Assembly: GCF_014356525.2 (NCBI RefSeq)
Contig: NC_052511.1
Location: forward strand, 8,402,500 to 8,466,499
Reading direction: 5' to 3'
DNA from: Nilaparvata lugens
Lineage: Eukaryota; Arthropoda; Insecta; Hemiptera; Delphacidae
Length of the DNA: 64,000 bases
A model generated the notes under the pieces. That model ran no database searches, was not told the origin of the DNA, and saw only the letters and a program-made list of their open reading frames with translations. The position numbers and the translations under genes were made by a program. This document shows positions 12,403-22,418 of the stretch, piece after piece; within the stretch, counting starts at the first letter, position 1; each line of letters starts with the position of its first letter.

Positions 12403-12667
12403 AATACAGTAACAATAGCGTAAGTAGATATCCTATGGTATAGGGCGTTTATGTCGCAACTTTTACTGTTATCTCAAGCCGATTAATGTGGATTTTTACT
12501 GTTTTAACCGGGTAAGAGTGTATGAACTGCACAATATGAGAGACTACCAGCGTCATAAAGCTTCACGGGAAAGAACTACGTGGACTATCGGCTTGAGATA
12601 ATAGTAAAAGTTGCGACATAAACGCCATATACTATGGGATATCTATTCATGCTATTGTTTATCTATG
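12403..12667. mobile_element. CATAGAG MITE, copy 1
   Basis: This copy has the full about 80-nt terminal inverted repeats of the family, carrying GATATCC, GTATAGGGCGTTTATGTCGC and ACTGTTATCTCAAGCCGAT. The outermost left bases have drifted (AATACAG for CATAGAG). The flanks GCACTAC and GTACTAC match at 6 of 7 bases, a decayed target duplication. It lies in the Pyk intron where exon 3 should be. Confidence 0.8.
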
Positions 12668-13238
12668 GTACTACTCACACTAGCGCGACTCAAATCGTAC
12701 AACTCTAGTCGCGGATACCGGACTTTCCGACTATACAACTTGACTTATTTAAAATTGTGTAATTAACGGCTTATTTTGATCAAACTTTTTCAGTGGTATA
12801 AAATGAGTAATTTGACTACCTTTACAACAAATTCCAACGTGTTCTCGTTTATATTCACTCTATTTCATTTTGGATCCTTACCTTCTTTTTATTGAACATG
12901 AGCAGGGGTTACCCTTGTTCCGCAAGGGACTGTTTAAAGCACGAATAGATTGAATTTAGTTTTATAGCTCCATACAGATATTAAAATAAAAAGTATCAAA
13001 AAAGATCTGGTTTTTATCTTACATAATATTTGTATCACAAATTGAATTAATTTGTTTCAATTATTAAAAGTATAATTATTCATTAATACAAATGAAAATA
13101 GCCCTATAACTATCCTCAGTAAATTAAAAATCTTTATGCAAAATTTTCAAGTTAATCAGTTCAGTAGTTCAGACGTGATGATGCGTCAAACATAATTTCC
13201 CTATCCTCTACACGTGTATACGTCTTTAAACCAGTTCT

Positions 13239-13323
13239 TTCCTCTATTATAGTATAGAAGATGATAGATAGATGGATATATCATCCATTTATCTATCATC
13301 TTCTATACTATAATAAAGGAAAT
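13239..13323. repeat. Short foldback, arms of about 40 nt
   Basis: CTCTATTATAGTATAGAAGA at the left is mirrored by TCTTCTATACTATAATAAAG at the right around a very small loop. A repeat-like segment follows. Confidence 0.7.
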
Positions 13324-13850
13324 GAATGAGAATACATTTTGAAAGGTTTGAGATATCGATGTGCGGTTTTCACCATACCTTTTCTTTGGAAATCCTATCG
13401 GAATCATGTATCATATGACCACCTTTCAATTAAAAAAAGAAGTTGGATTCAAAATGGCGGAAAAAATTTGGGTGCGACGGAAAACCTGTTTTTATCATTC
13501 GAAAAGGTTCCCTTTAGAAAACTAAAATTCATCAAAATTGATTTTTCCTTCAAATTTCACTCATTTTTGAAAAATCAGAACTCAGTACTCATTGGAGATA
13601 GGGAGTTCCGAATGATCTAATTTTATTCAGAATTCTGTGATCGAAAAAAAGGCGAGAGCAAATTTTTCTTTCCGATTACGAGATTTGGCAGAAATAGCTG
13701 AAAACTCGAAAATGAGCCGAAGATACAAGGTTTTTGGGCCACCCTGTATCTAGCACAAGGAAATTTTGCATGAAGAAATTGGTTCTGGACTTCTCTTATG
13801 TACCCAAATAGTATATTAAAAATCAGAACTACAATATAAATTGCAAGCAC
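13324..13850. repeat. Probable transposon fragment ending GGGCCACCCTGTA
   Basis: Non-coding sequence in the style of insect DNA-transposon remnants, with phrases such as CAAAATGGCGGAAAAAAT, ending in TTTGGGCCACCCTGTATC (about 13,734-13,751). No second copy or matching terminal repeat is in the window, so the limits are uncertain. The 93- and 75-codon ORFs crossing it do not look like proteins. Confidence 0.35.
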
Positions 13851-14053
13851 ACCCCTTTTTTCATGTCTATATTGACTGGACTATACAGTTGAAGTGTTGT
13901 ATAATGTATGTTACCTTAAATTATCCATGCACAAGCCTAGAGCTCATGTGGTAGGTGCAATTCCTTAGCGACGACTCTAGAGCCTTATGGATAGTCGCGG
14001 CTAGAGCTGCGTGGCTATAGTCGTCGCGTCTAGCGTACATAACAAAACCTAAA

Positions 14054-14333
14054 ATTCATTCGATTTGATTAATTATATGCTGTTATAGATGTATTAGAAT
14101 TGTTGGCTACTATATTTCTTTTACGATTCATACCGTATCACATCAAACCTGATTTATTGTAATGTAATGTGTGTTATAAATTTATAATTACAAATTCATT
14201 CGATTTGATGAATCATATGCTGTTATAGATGTATTAGAATTGTTGGCTACTATATTTCTTTTACGATTCATACCGTATCACATCAAACCTGCTTAATTGT
14301 AATGTAATGTGTGTTTTTTTTTTAATTACAATT
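14054..14333 (+). repeat. Two-copy tandem duplication, 140-bp unit, just upstream of Pyk exon 4
   Basis: ATTCATTCGATTTGATTAAT starts at 14,054 and again, slightly changed, at 14,194. The copies stay nearly identical up to the AATGTAATGTGTG segment. The array ends about 50 bases before the exon 4 acceptor, at the right edge of the interval that lacks Pyk exon 3. Confidence 0.85.
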
Positions 14334-14384
14334 TTAATGTATTGTAATTTATTGTAATTGTAATGCTGGATTAATTTGTTTCAG

Positions 14385-14567
14385 GGTGCGTCGGCCGAAG
14401 TGGCTCTGAAGCGGAACGACCCAATCACACTGACCACAGACAAGGCGTACGCCGAGAAGTGCAGCGCCAAGACCCTCTACGTCGACTATGACAACATCAC
14501 GAAAGTCGTCAAGCCTGGCAACCGCGTCTTCATTGATGATGGTCTCATCTCTCTCATCGTCAAACAG
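14385..14567 (+). CDS. Pyk: Pyruvate kinase exon 4 (B domain)
   Basis: The acceptor is TTGTTTCAG|GGT; the donor CAG|GTCGGT at 14,568 is less standard. The exon is in phase 0 at both ends and has 61 codons. It reads [10 protein letters not shown]...[13 protein letters not shown] and ends in CVKPGN-type sequence [21 protein letters not shown]. This is the pyruvate kinase B domain, the lid that closes over the nucleotide site; [15 protein letters not shown] is almost invariant in animals. The phase 0 start does not fit the phase 1 end of exon 2, which shows that an exon of length 3n+2 is missing between them. Confidence 0.95.
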
Positions 14568-14661
14568 GTCGGTTCACTGTTCTATTTGTAAATAAATCTA
14601 TAGATTTGTTTTTTATTTATTGTTCCATTCAACAAGAAACAAGTTTACATAAAAACATTAT

Positions 14662-14853
14662 AATACATAAATATAAAGAAATGAGAATTTCAGTACCCTT
14701 TTTTTTGAAATATTTTATCACTACATGTTTCGGACATTTATGCCATTTTCAATAAAACTTCTGCAAATGGCATAAATGTCCGAAACATGTAGTGATAAAA
14801 TATTTCAAAAAAAGGGTACTGAGATTCTTATTTCTTTATGTTTATATTACAAG
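14662..14853. repeat. Foldback element, arms of about 87 nt
   Basis: Arms 14,662-14,748 and 14,766-14,853 carry CATGTTTCGGACATTTATGC and its complement. The layout is the same as the foldbacks at 5,906 and 11,388. Confidence 0.8.
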
Positions 14854-16027
14854 TAGCCCTATACAGAAAAGAGATAAAACAATTATAATACATATATTTG
14901 CATATGCATTGATAGGCCAAGGTTAAAAAAATTACACTTAATATGTCAAATACTAATAGAATCTAGTAAGTTCTGGAGCCACTGACATGCATCTTCTCCA
15001 GCATCATGATGATAATAATAGGCTTTTAATTTTTTCCTGCAGGAAAATTCATTTTTCCATTCATTCATTAGGTTGAAACATCACAGTATTTGAATGAAAA
15101 ACACGCCTAAAACTTCTTCACTAACTGAATTTAATTTATTAAACTGCCCGAAGTAAGATTATGTTTAACACATTAGCAAATTTTCACTTTCACAAGACAA
15201 ATAGGCTAACTATTTGCAAATAGCTATTTCCAAAAACCATCAATTGATTTACACAGTTCATGCCAATAGCATGTTTATATTTGAATAGACTTTTAAACTA
15301 ATAGAGTTTTGAGCAAGCAAATAATCCTTTATGTCTAATAATGATCATTCTCACATGAAAGCTATGTGTGGATGGCGAATCCATTTTTTCTGAAGCTTTC
15401 CAATATAAAATTAAACATTTAGAGAAAAAAAAACATTTAACTGATATACATTTCTGAACCGAACTGATTTTAATTATAATTTAGAATTTTGAAAGGTTGA
15501 TATAAACGCCATAAAACCAACTAATAAATATTTTAAAATATTCAAAATCTATAAGAAATTTTCATCTCTACGATGATTCACTAAATGCTCTCCCAGTTCT
15601 TGATACACAAATATTGCAGGGACTTCTGCTCAATCAGCTCTAATTTCAGATCAATATTTGTGATTGAGATGCTAGCCACTAACAACAGGTCATGCATGAT
15701 GAAAATGTGTGTACACACATGTCGTCATACATGTTGTGTCATCAGCGAAAGGCTTCGAACAAAATGTTTTGAGGTTTGGTTTTGGTATCTTCGATTTCTT
15801 GTTGCCTATTTCTTCTTCACTACTCTATTTGAGGTTAAATTATTAAAAAATAACTAATAGTGAGTAGGTTTTTGATTTTGTATTCAAATTTTTCAAATAA
15901 GTGCAATATTTCTTGAGTTTTTAATTTATTGTGGTTCATTTAGAGTATAAAATCATCATTCAAAACTTTCAAATCATTATTCATGGACCGAAAATCAAGT
16001 GACTAAGCAGTGTGTGATTACAGTAGT
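14854..16027. other. Pyk intron DNA without recognised features
   Basis: AT-rich. A 90-codon ORF at 15,585-15,857 has no motif or exon-like composition, and I do not call it a gene. Confidence 0.5.
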
Positions 16028-16575
16028 AGTTCTGTGAACAGTAGACCTCACGTAGTATTCTCATCCACAAGTATCTGATTGAAACTATATAGACCTTACG
16101 GAAATACAGCAATAGGCTGGCCTCTCCACACATCTGTGTAATCACTTGTCAGCTGATTTATGATGAATAATAAATTCTATAGTCAGGGGCCTGTTTCATA
16201 GAAGTTACAAGTTAGTCCTGTAATACAGGGAATCACCATTCCAATTACATGGTCAATATAGCCGATAAAATCAGCTGTTCCTGTATTACAGGACTTCTAA
16301 ATTTTTATGAAACAGGCCCCTGATTTTTACTCTAATATTGGCGTATGAAGGAGGCTCCTCTTTCCTTTTATATTATCCTTGAAATGCAAAATTTCCAAAA
16401 ACCTTGTATATATACGTCGACGCGCAATTAAAAAAGGAACATACCTGTCGAATTTCATGAAACTCTATTACCGCGTTTCGCCGTAAATGCGCAACATATA
16501 AACATTTAAACATTAAGAGAAATGCCAAACCGTCGACTCGAATCTTAGACCTCACTTCGCTCGGTCAATAAACTT
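16028..16575 (+). mobile_element. Dispersed element A, copy 2 (interrupted)
   Basis: Matches copy 1 at 9,708, but is split at 16,184-16,322 by a nested MITE. It ends ACCTCACTTCGCTCGGTCAA, and this end is repeated in the tandem duplication that follows. Confidence 0.75.
16184..16322. mobile_element. Nested 139-bp MITE (CAGGGGCCTGTTTCATA ends)
   Basis: Perfect 17-bp terminal inverted repeats, CAGGGGCCTGTTTCATA and its complement, enclose a second inner inverted repeat (AGTCCTGTAATACAGG against CCTGTATTACAGGACT). The other three copies of element A are continuous at this point, so the insertion is younger than this copy. No clear target duplication was seen. Confidence 0.9.
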
Positions 16576-17045
16576 AACTTTTGGAGAACAACAAAATTTT
16601 ATTGAAATTTTTGGAGAGAAATAGTACAGGCTCAGTCTAGTCTTTCCTCCAATGTCATAATTGTATTATGATTAAAGTGTTTTACACAGTAAAATTGTAT
16701 CATTGTAATTAGTCATTTTCCAGTGATTTAGTTATTGTTATTGGTTGTTTATTTAATGTTACACGATACTAAACATGTTACATGTTACACGATGCCAAAC
16801 CGTCGACTTGAATCTTAGACCTCACTTCGCTCGGTCAATAAACTTAACTTTTGGAGAACAACAAAATTTTATTGAAATTTTTGGAGAGAAATAGTACAGG
16901 CTCAGTCTAGTCTTTCCTCCAATGTCATAATTGTATTATGATTAAAGTGTTTTATACAGTAAAATTGTATCATTGTAATTAGTCATTTTCCAGTGATTTA
17001 GTTATTGTTATTGGTTGTTTATTTAATGTTACACGATACTGTCAA
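16524..17045 (+). repeat. Two-copy tandem duplication, 270-bp unit
   Basis: GCCAAACCGTCGACTCGAAT begins at 16,524 and again (GACTTG) at 16,794. Each unit holds the tail of element A, then a segment with TTTGGAGAGAAATAGTACAG resembling the non-LTR 3' tails described elsewhere here. The copies are nearly identical, so the event is recent. Confidence 0.85.
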
Positions 17046-17319
17046 ACAGGCTTGTTCAAAGCATCTTGCTGATTACAAAACATGCATGATGATCATGAAC
17101 ACACAAGTAATAAAATAATGAAATAATGATTTTATTTATCAGAAAAATTCATAATACAATAATTTGTAATAATACAATACACCAAATAATAACAATACAT
17201 GTACATTATGCATGTCCAGTCCAGTCGTTAGTGGCCAGCCTCAGGCATTTGCTTCTTGCACAATTGTGTTGCATGTTGTCGGTAACTTGATGAATGAAGT
17301 GTGTTGTGACTGTGCCAAG

Positions 17320-17533
17320 GTGGGAGCCAAGGAAGTGCAGTGTGTAATTGAGAACGGTGGTGACCTGGGCAGTCGCAAGGGCGTGAATCTGCCAGGAGTT
17401 CCGGTCGATCTGCCCGCCGTCTCCGAGAAGGACATGTCCGATCTCAAGTTTGGAGTCCAGCAGGGAGTCGACTTCATCTTCGCCTCTTTCATTCGTAATG
17501 CCTCGGCTATCACCGATATCAGGAAGATCCTTG
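17320..17533 (+). CDS. Pyk: Pyruvate kinase exon 5
   Basis: Reads [20 protein letters not shown], then a [19 protein letters not shown] motif, and ends ...[19 protein letters not shown]. This is the end of the B domain and the return to the barrel; [16 protein letters not shown] is a hallmark of animal pyruvate kinase. It joins exon 4 in phase 0 and ends in phase 1 at CTTG|GTGAGG. The only workable acceptor is GACTGTGCCAAG|GTG, which has almost no pyrimidine tract and ends in AAG, so recognition may depend on exonic signals. The frame stays open for 36 codons upstream, but that stretch is unlike pyruvate kinase. Confidence 0.93.
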
Positions 17534-17639
17534 GTGAGGCACACTATTATAATTATAATCATGTCATGTCAGAGGCCCTGCAATTGATCAGGTGCGACCT
17601 CAAAATTCTTGACACCAAACCTGAGCCAGCCAGGTCACT

Positions 17640-17898
17640 CCATATTTATTTTGTTTTCATTTTAAATTCGGTTCTTTTTCAAATTTTAGTTATTTTTTCT
17701 CATCGTCTTCAAATTCTTTCTCTTTTTTATCATCGTAATTTCACATCTCCTTCACATTTCTCATTTCCATCTACTGCTTCTTATATTTCTTTCCTCTCTA
17801 ACCTTCCTTTTCCTACTTATTATTCTTATCTTTTTTCTCTTCCATGATTATCATTATTTTTCTCTCTACCAATCACTCTCTTAACCTAGCTCCGCAGT
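17640..17898 (+). repeat. Long pyrimidine-rich tract inside Pyk intron 5
   Basis: About 245 bases are overwhelmingly C and T on the plus strand, ending TAACCTAGCTCCGCAG|TGCAG. It looks like an oversized splice acceptor, but what follows does not read as pyruvate kinase. Confidence 0.6.
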
Positions 17899-19150
17899 GC
17901 AGGCTGTATGCTTGTCTGACAAATAATAGCAGCGTTGGCGGGAATGCGAGCGGCCGCAGTATCATCTTCCACCCAGCAATGGTCGGCGTAGTTCCGCCTA
18001 GCGGACAGACGAAAGATCAATCCAGTCGGTTATTTGATCCTTCCAGCCAGGCTCAGCCAAGCAGCCGAGACAATAGAACAATGGAGTGGCGGTCTTATTC
18101 GCGTTCATCAGCAGTTTTCTTTCTCACGATTATTTTGATTTTTGTGTGTCAATAATAACTCCAGTCACCAGTAAAAAGTTACCAGAAACGTGGTTCACTA
18201 CCATATTAATGACTTTTCATGATGATTTTTAATTATTTTAAAACATTGTTGACATTCTGAGCCTTCAGGCTAAACTTGGGGTCACTGAGAACGAATCTAC
18301 AATCAGAATTTCTCTATCACGAAAAATAACGTGAAGAACCCAGCTGTTGATCTTCCGGCAACTGTTAACAGTCATCCTGCAATGCGGCCGAAACACTTCC
18401 AAGCCAGACACCCATCTCATATGACAACAACGCCAAGCTGTGAGAAACCATCCTGCACTGCGGCGCTAGGTTTATATATGAGAAGAACGGTTGAATTCAA
18501 CTTGCATTCTGTTTAAACGTCCTATTTGATCCAAATAATTTCAAAATACCAAATATACTTAATATTTTCCACTAGATTTATAATACTGATTTTAGTTACA
18601 GATTTTAGGTTCTATATGATTTTAGTCACAACCATTAATTCTCCCGTTCGAAATCCTACTGAAGCTGTACGTCCACTCATCTCTCATCAATCTGATTTCT
18701 GATTGAGACATTTTTTTTCTGATTGAAACATTTTTTTGTAACTTGATGCTGTCGATAAATGTCTTAGTGTTGTCGTAGTGAAGTAATCCAATGTAGTGAT
18801 CTCTAGACTGAATAAATACAAATTATTTTAATGGTTGGTTATTGGCTTTTAAACATACGCTTTTGATGTTTTTTACTACGACGTGCAATTATTCAAGTTT
18901 GACTGAAATGGACGCTTGCCGTTCGAAAGTACTCCAGTAAGTAAGTAAACTGAGTACTTATATGTACTGTACTATATTAATTTCTCATATGTGAATTGTT
19001 ATTTTAATTATGTGTAAATTGTAGTATGTAGTAGGTGTAGTGTTTGACTATGATAGTTAAGTTTTTCAACTTGTAATTTTTTAATGAATAATGACGATTG
19101 TCTCAACATATTGTATGTTTCATGACAATAAACGATAATTTGATTTGAAA
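17899..19150 (+). mobile_element. Probable truncated retroelement remnant with AATAAA tail
   Basis: A GC-richer segment (17,899-18,120, including GAGCGGCCGCAG) and a second (18,331-18,520, with CATCCTGCAATGCGG and CATCCTGCACTGCGGCG) precede AT-rich DNA. The stretch ends GACAATAAACGATAATTTG followed by ATTTGAAAC (about 19,128-19,150), like the 3' ends of insect non-LTR retrotransposons. The ORFs (103 and 61 codons) match no family I know. Limits and identity are uncertain. Confidence 0.35.
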
Positions 19151-19207
19151 CAAAATTTCTTATTCACATGAATAATTGACTGCACATTTTTCTAAAAACA
19201 TCATAAC

Positions 19208-19830
19208 CGTGTGTTAATGCATCGCATCTCGGAATGGATCGAGAAACCATTGATTTCTATCTTATTCATATTTATTTCACTGGGCAATTCGAGACACTTT
19301 TGAGATTTCCCACACAATTCGAGGATGAGATAAATGTGTTAATGCATCGCATCTCGGAATGGATCGAGACCATTGGTTTCTATCTTATTCGTATTTATTT
19401 TACTGAGCAATTCAAGACACTTTGAGATTTCCCACACAATTCGAGGATGAGATAAATGTGTTAATGCATCGCATCTCGGAATGGATCGAGAAACCATTGG
19501 TTTCTATCTTATTCGTATTTATTTCACTGAACAATTCGAGACACTTTTAAGATTTCCCATACAATTCGAGGATGAGATAAATGTGTTAGTGTATCGCATC
19601 TCGGAATGGATCGAGAAACCATTGGTTTCTATCTTATTCGTATTTATTTCACTGAGCAATTCGAGACACTTTTGAGATTTCCCACACAATTCGAGGATGA
19701 AATAAATGTGTTAATGCATCGCATCTCGGAATGGATCGAGAAACCATTTGTTTCTATCTTATTCGTATTTATTTCACTGAGCAATTCGAGACACTTTTGA
19801 GATTTCCCACACAGTTCGAGGATGAGATTT
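19208..19830 (+). repeat. Five-copy tandem repeat, about 125-bp unit, abutting Pyk exon 6
   Basis: CATCGCATCTCGGAATGGAT recurs at 19,220, 19,345, 19,467, 19,592 and 19,717. The units differ by a few substitutions and one 3-bp deletion. Similar peptide ORFs in several units are a by-product of the repeat. The array stops 26 bases before the exon 6 acceptor, so branch-point and acceptor selection for this exon occur at its very edge. Confidence 0.95.
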
Positions 19831-19856
19831 AATTTATGTTGATTATTTTTGAACAG

Positions 19857-20038
19857 GCGAGGAAGGCAAGAACATCAAGATCATTGCGAAGATCGAGAAC
19901 CAGCAGGGCATGCAGAATCTGGATGAGATCATTGAGGCCGCTGACGGCATCATGGTGGCTCGTGGTGACCTTGGCATTGAAATTCCCCCGGAGAAGGTCT
20001 TCCTCGCTCAGAAGGCTATGATCGCCAAGTGCAACAAG
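19857..20038 (+). CDS. Pyk: Pyruvate kinase exon 6 (active-site signature)
   Basis: Acceptor TTTTTGAACAG|GCG; donor AACAAG|GTTAGT. With the last base of exon 5 it encodes 61 residues: [19 protein letters not shown], then [17 protein letters not shown] and [34 protein letters not shown] fits the PROSITE pyruvate kinase signature. It holds the catalytic Lys (K270 in human PKM) and Glu272; ARGD supplies Asp296, and Glu272 and Asp296 bind Mg2+. Exon 6 lies between the 125-bp array on its left and a MITE that begins 12 bases into the following intron on its right. Confidence 0.97.
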
Positions 20039-20049
20039 GTTAGTACTAT

Positions 20050-21397
20050 CATAGAGGAAAAATAGCGTAAGTAGATATCCCATGGTATAGGGCGTTTATG
20101 TCGCAACTTATACTGTTACCTCAAGCCGATAGTCCACCTATTTCTTTACTATGAAGCTATGTGACGCTGGGGGTCGATGTCAAACGAGGCAAACGACAGA
20201 AGAGTCCTGCGACAGTCGAGACCAGCGACGGTAGAGACCGGCGACATTCGAGGCCAGCGACGGCAGAGGACTCCTGAAAAAGTGGCCTCAAATGTCGCCT
20301 GCGTTAGGCGACAGTTGAGGCCACTCTAATTTTTGTACAGCCCCGACAGTCGAGACCTGCAACGGCAGAGGACTCCTGAAAAAGTGGCCTGCGTTAGGCG
20401 ACAGTTGAGGCCACTCTAATTTTTGTACAGCCTCGACAGTCGAGACCTGCGATGGCAGAGGACTCCTCCAATTGAGTTTCGTCAACAAAGGTGGTCAAGT
20501 CATATACATTCCAGTACTTGGATGATGATCCCTAAACATATTTTTAAGTAATGGGAATCCATTACTACTGCATTATGCCTCCTTCATTGACAAATATAAA
20601 TATTTATCCATCTTCTATCCATCTATAAGACGAGATGGTGTCTGTCTTTCTGTCTGTTTGTATGTGAGCTCATCACGCTTGAAATACTTGACTGATTAAG
20701 CTGTAATTCTTCACAAAGATGATCGTTCTGAAAATCCTTCAAGGATAAGCACTATCTACCTTCAAAGTTCATATGCTTTTTTTATGAAGGAAGTTTCCAT
20801 TATTTAGTTTTCAACAAATCAGAAGTTATAATCATTATAAAATGTATTTTGTCTGGAATCGCAGTAGGATTGTGTCCTCAACTGTCGCCTGCTGCAAGCG
20901 AGTCTCTAATTTTTGTACAGGCCCGACAGTCGAGACCAGCGACATTCGAGGCCAGCGGCGGCAGAGGACTCCTGGAAAAGAGGCCTCAAATGTCGCCTGC
21001 GTTAGGCGACAGTTGAGGCCACTCTAATTTTTGTACAGCCCCGACAGTCGAGACCTACGACGGGAGAGGACTCCTGAAAAAGTAGCCTCAAATGTCGCCT
21101 GCGTTAGGCGACAGTTGAGGCCACTCTAATTTTCGTACACTCCCGACAGTCGAGGCCTACGACCGTAGAGGACTGTATAACAGTCCTCTACGGTCGTAGG
21201 CCTCGAATGTCGTCGGTCTCGACTGTCGCGCCCCCGACGCTGGTAGTCTCTCACATTGTGCCGTTCATACACTCTCACCCGGCCAAAACAGTAAAAATCT
21301 ATAATAATCGTCAGTAATCGGCTTGAGATAACAGTAGAAGTTGCGACATAAACGCCCTATACCATGGGATATCTACTTACGCTTTTTTTTCTCTATG
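20050..21397. mobile_element. CATAGAG MITE, copy 2, swollen by an internal GC-rich array
   Basis: Family ends CATAGAGG... and ...CTCTATG are flanked by a perfect 7-bp duplication GTACTAT (20,043-20,049 and 21,398-21,404). The usual interior of about 100 bp is replaced or interrupted from about 20,165 to 21,235 by a GC-rich repeat array. The left duplication overlaps the splice donor of Pyk exon 6 (intron positions +5 to +11). Confidence 0.9.
20180..21230. repeat. GC-rich repeat cluster (GTCGAGACC / TGTCGCCTGCGTTAGGCGACA)
   Basis: Units of roughly 115 bp contain CGACAGTCGAGACC, GGCAGAGGACTCCTG, the hairpin GTCGCCTGCGTTAGGCGAC and CTCTAATTTTTGTACAG. They occur in two blocks (about 20,180-20,480 and 20,885-21,150) around a unique AT-rich spacer. 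At 21,150-21,225 the cluster ends in a near-perfect inverted repeat of CGACAGTCGAGGCCTACGAC. It is unlike the surrounding AT-rich intron. Confidence 0.85.
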
Positions 21398-21479
21398 GTA
21401 CTATTAAAGATATTAGTAAAAGTTGACAATTCAGTTGGTATTATCATTGCAGATTCTTCATAATTTGATTATTCAAGAA

Positions 21480-21848
21480 TATTTTATTCTACGTAGGATA
21501 CTGGGACCGGTTAGAGAAGAAGATGGTTATAGAAGGAGATACAATCAGGAACTCTATACCATTTTCAGGGAACCTGACATTATTGGTGTAATTAAAGGAA
21601 ATGGAATAAGATGGGCAGGACATGTCCAGAGAATGGATCCGGCAAGGGCACCAAAGAATGTACTGTACTGCATAGTACAAGGAAAAAGGAAAGTGGGACG
21701 CCCAAAACTCAGATGGCTGGATGAACTGGAGAAGGACTTGAGAGAGCTGGGAATACGACGATGGAAGACGACTGCACTGAATAGAGAGAGGAGGAGACTG
21801 ATTGTAGAGCAGGCCAAAACTCGACTATCGGGTTGTAGTGCCACATAA
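21480..21848 (+). pseudogene. Truncated non-LTR retrotransposon, C-terminal end of the reverse-transcriptase ORF
   Basis: An open frame reads RRILGPVREEDGYRRRYN, then IKGNGIRWAGHVQRMDPARA, then KRKVGRPKLRWLDELEKDL and WKTTALNRERRR, to a TAA at about 21,846. This is the tail downstream of the polymerase domain typical of endonuclease/reverse-transcriptase polyproteins of non-LTR elements (the 'RWAGHVxRM ... GRPxxRWxD' pattern). The catalytic YxDD region is absent: the element is 5'-truncated, which is usual for these elements. A short 3' tail with (GATGAT)n follows, to about 21,870. It lies in Pyk intron 6. Confidence 0.85.
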
Positions 21849-22162
21849 TTATGAATGATGATGATGAAGAATTGAATTATTTTCAAGGAATTCTTGAATG
21901 AATGAACCTTAAGTTTTACTATCGTTTTACCAGAATGCACAAGTGACACAATAATAATTATAAATAGGCCTATAGCAACTCACTTAATTACACTGAAAAA
22001 CCAGCAAAGCTGCTGACAAAACAGGAAACAGCAAACATTGCTTGACTTGATAAATAATCGTAGCTTATATGCTTTTTGTAATCGACATATGTCTTTATTC
22101 TGAATAAACTCCTCTGTTCGTGTTGTACCCTCGACCAGAGGAATTATTATTATTTTTATAAT

Positions 22163-22285
22163 GTGGATTGGTGGTTGGCCAGCGCTGGTCTTCACTGGCC
22201 TTCATTTGCCTCTGCTGGACAAAAGTTGGAGCGATGGCCAACGAAGGCCAATTAAGGCCAGCGCTGGCCAACCACCCATCCACAC
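22163..22285. mobile_element. Short MITE, GTGGTTGGCCAGCGCTGG ends
   Basis: Arms with GGTGGTTGGCCAGCGCTGG and its complement are separated by a short centre. The GC-rich palindrome lies in AT-rich intron. ORFs on both strands here are by-products. Confidence 0.75.
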
Positions 22286-22418
22286 TCTGGCACTGTTGTT
22301 CGCCATTTGTACACATTGGGCCAATATGTGGATGCGACATAACATTCAAGTTTATTGATTTTTTGCATAACAATCGTCATTACAACGCTCAAAAACTATT
22401 ACTACTACTTTTAAACTC

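Noticed and set aside
13339..13620. 93-codon ORF in the interval where Pyk exon 3 should be
   Set aside because: Its sequence has none of the pyruvate kinase motifs and looks like translated transposon remnant.
17212..17319. Extension of Pyk exon 5 to the left in the same open frame
   Set aside because: The sequence is unlike pyruvate kinase, and exon 4 already ends exactly where exon 5 from 17,320 resumes.
17844..18155. 103-codon ORF in Pyk intron 5
   Set aside because: Starts within the pyrimidine tract and shows no domain; treated as part of a possible retroelement remnant.
19234..19800. Repeated MDRETIGFYLIRIYF-type ORFs
   Set aside because: A 125-bp unit shifts frame each repeat, so no continuous protein exists.
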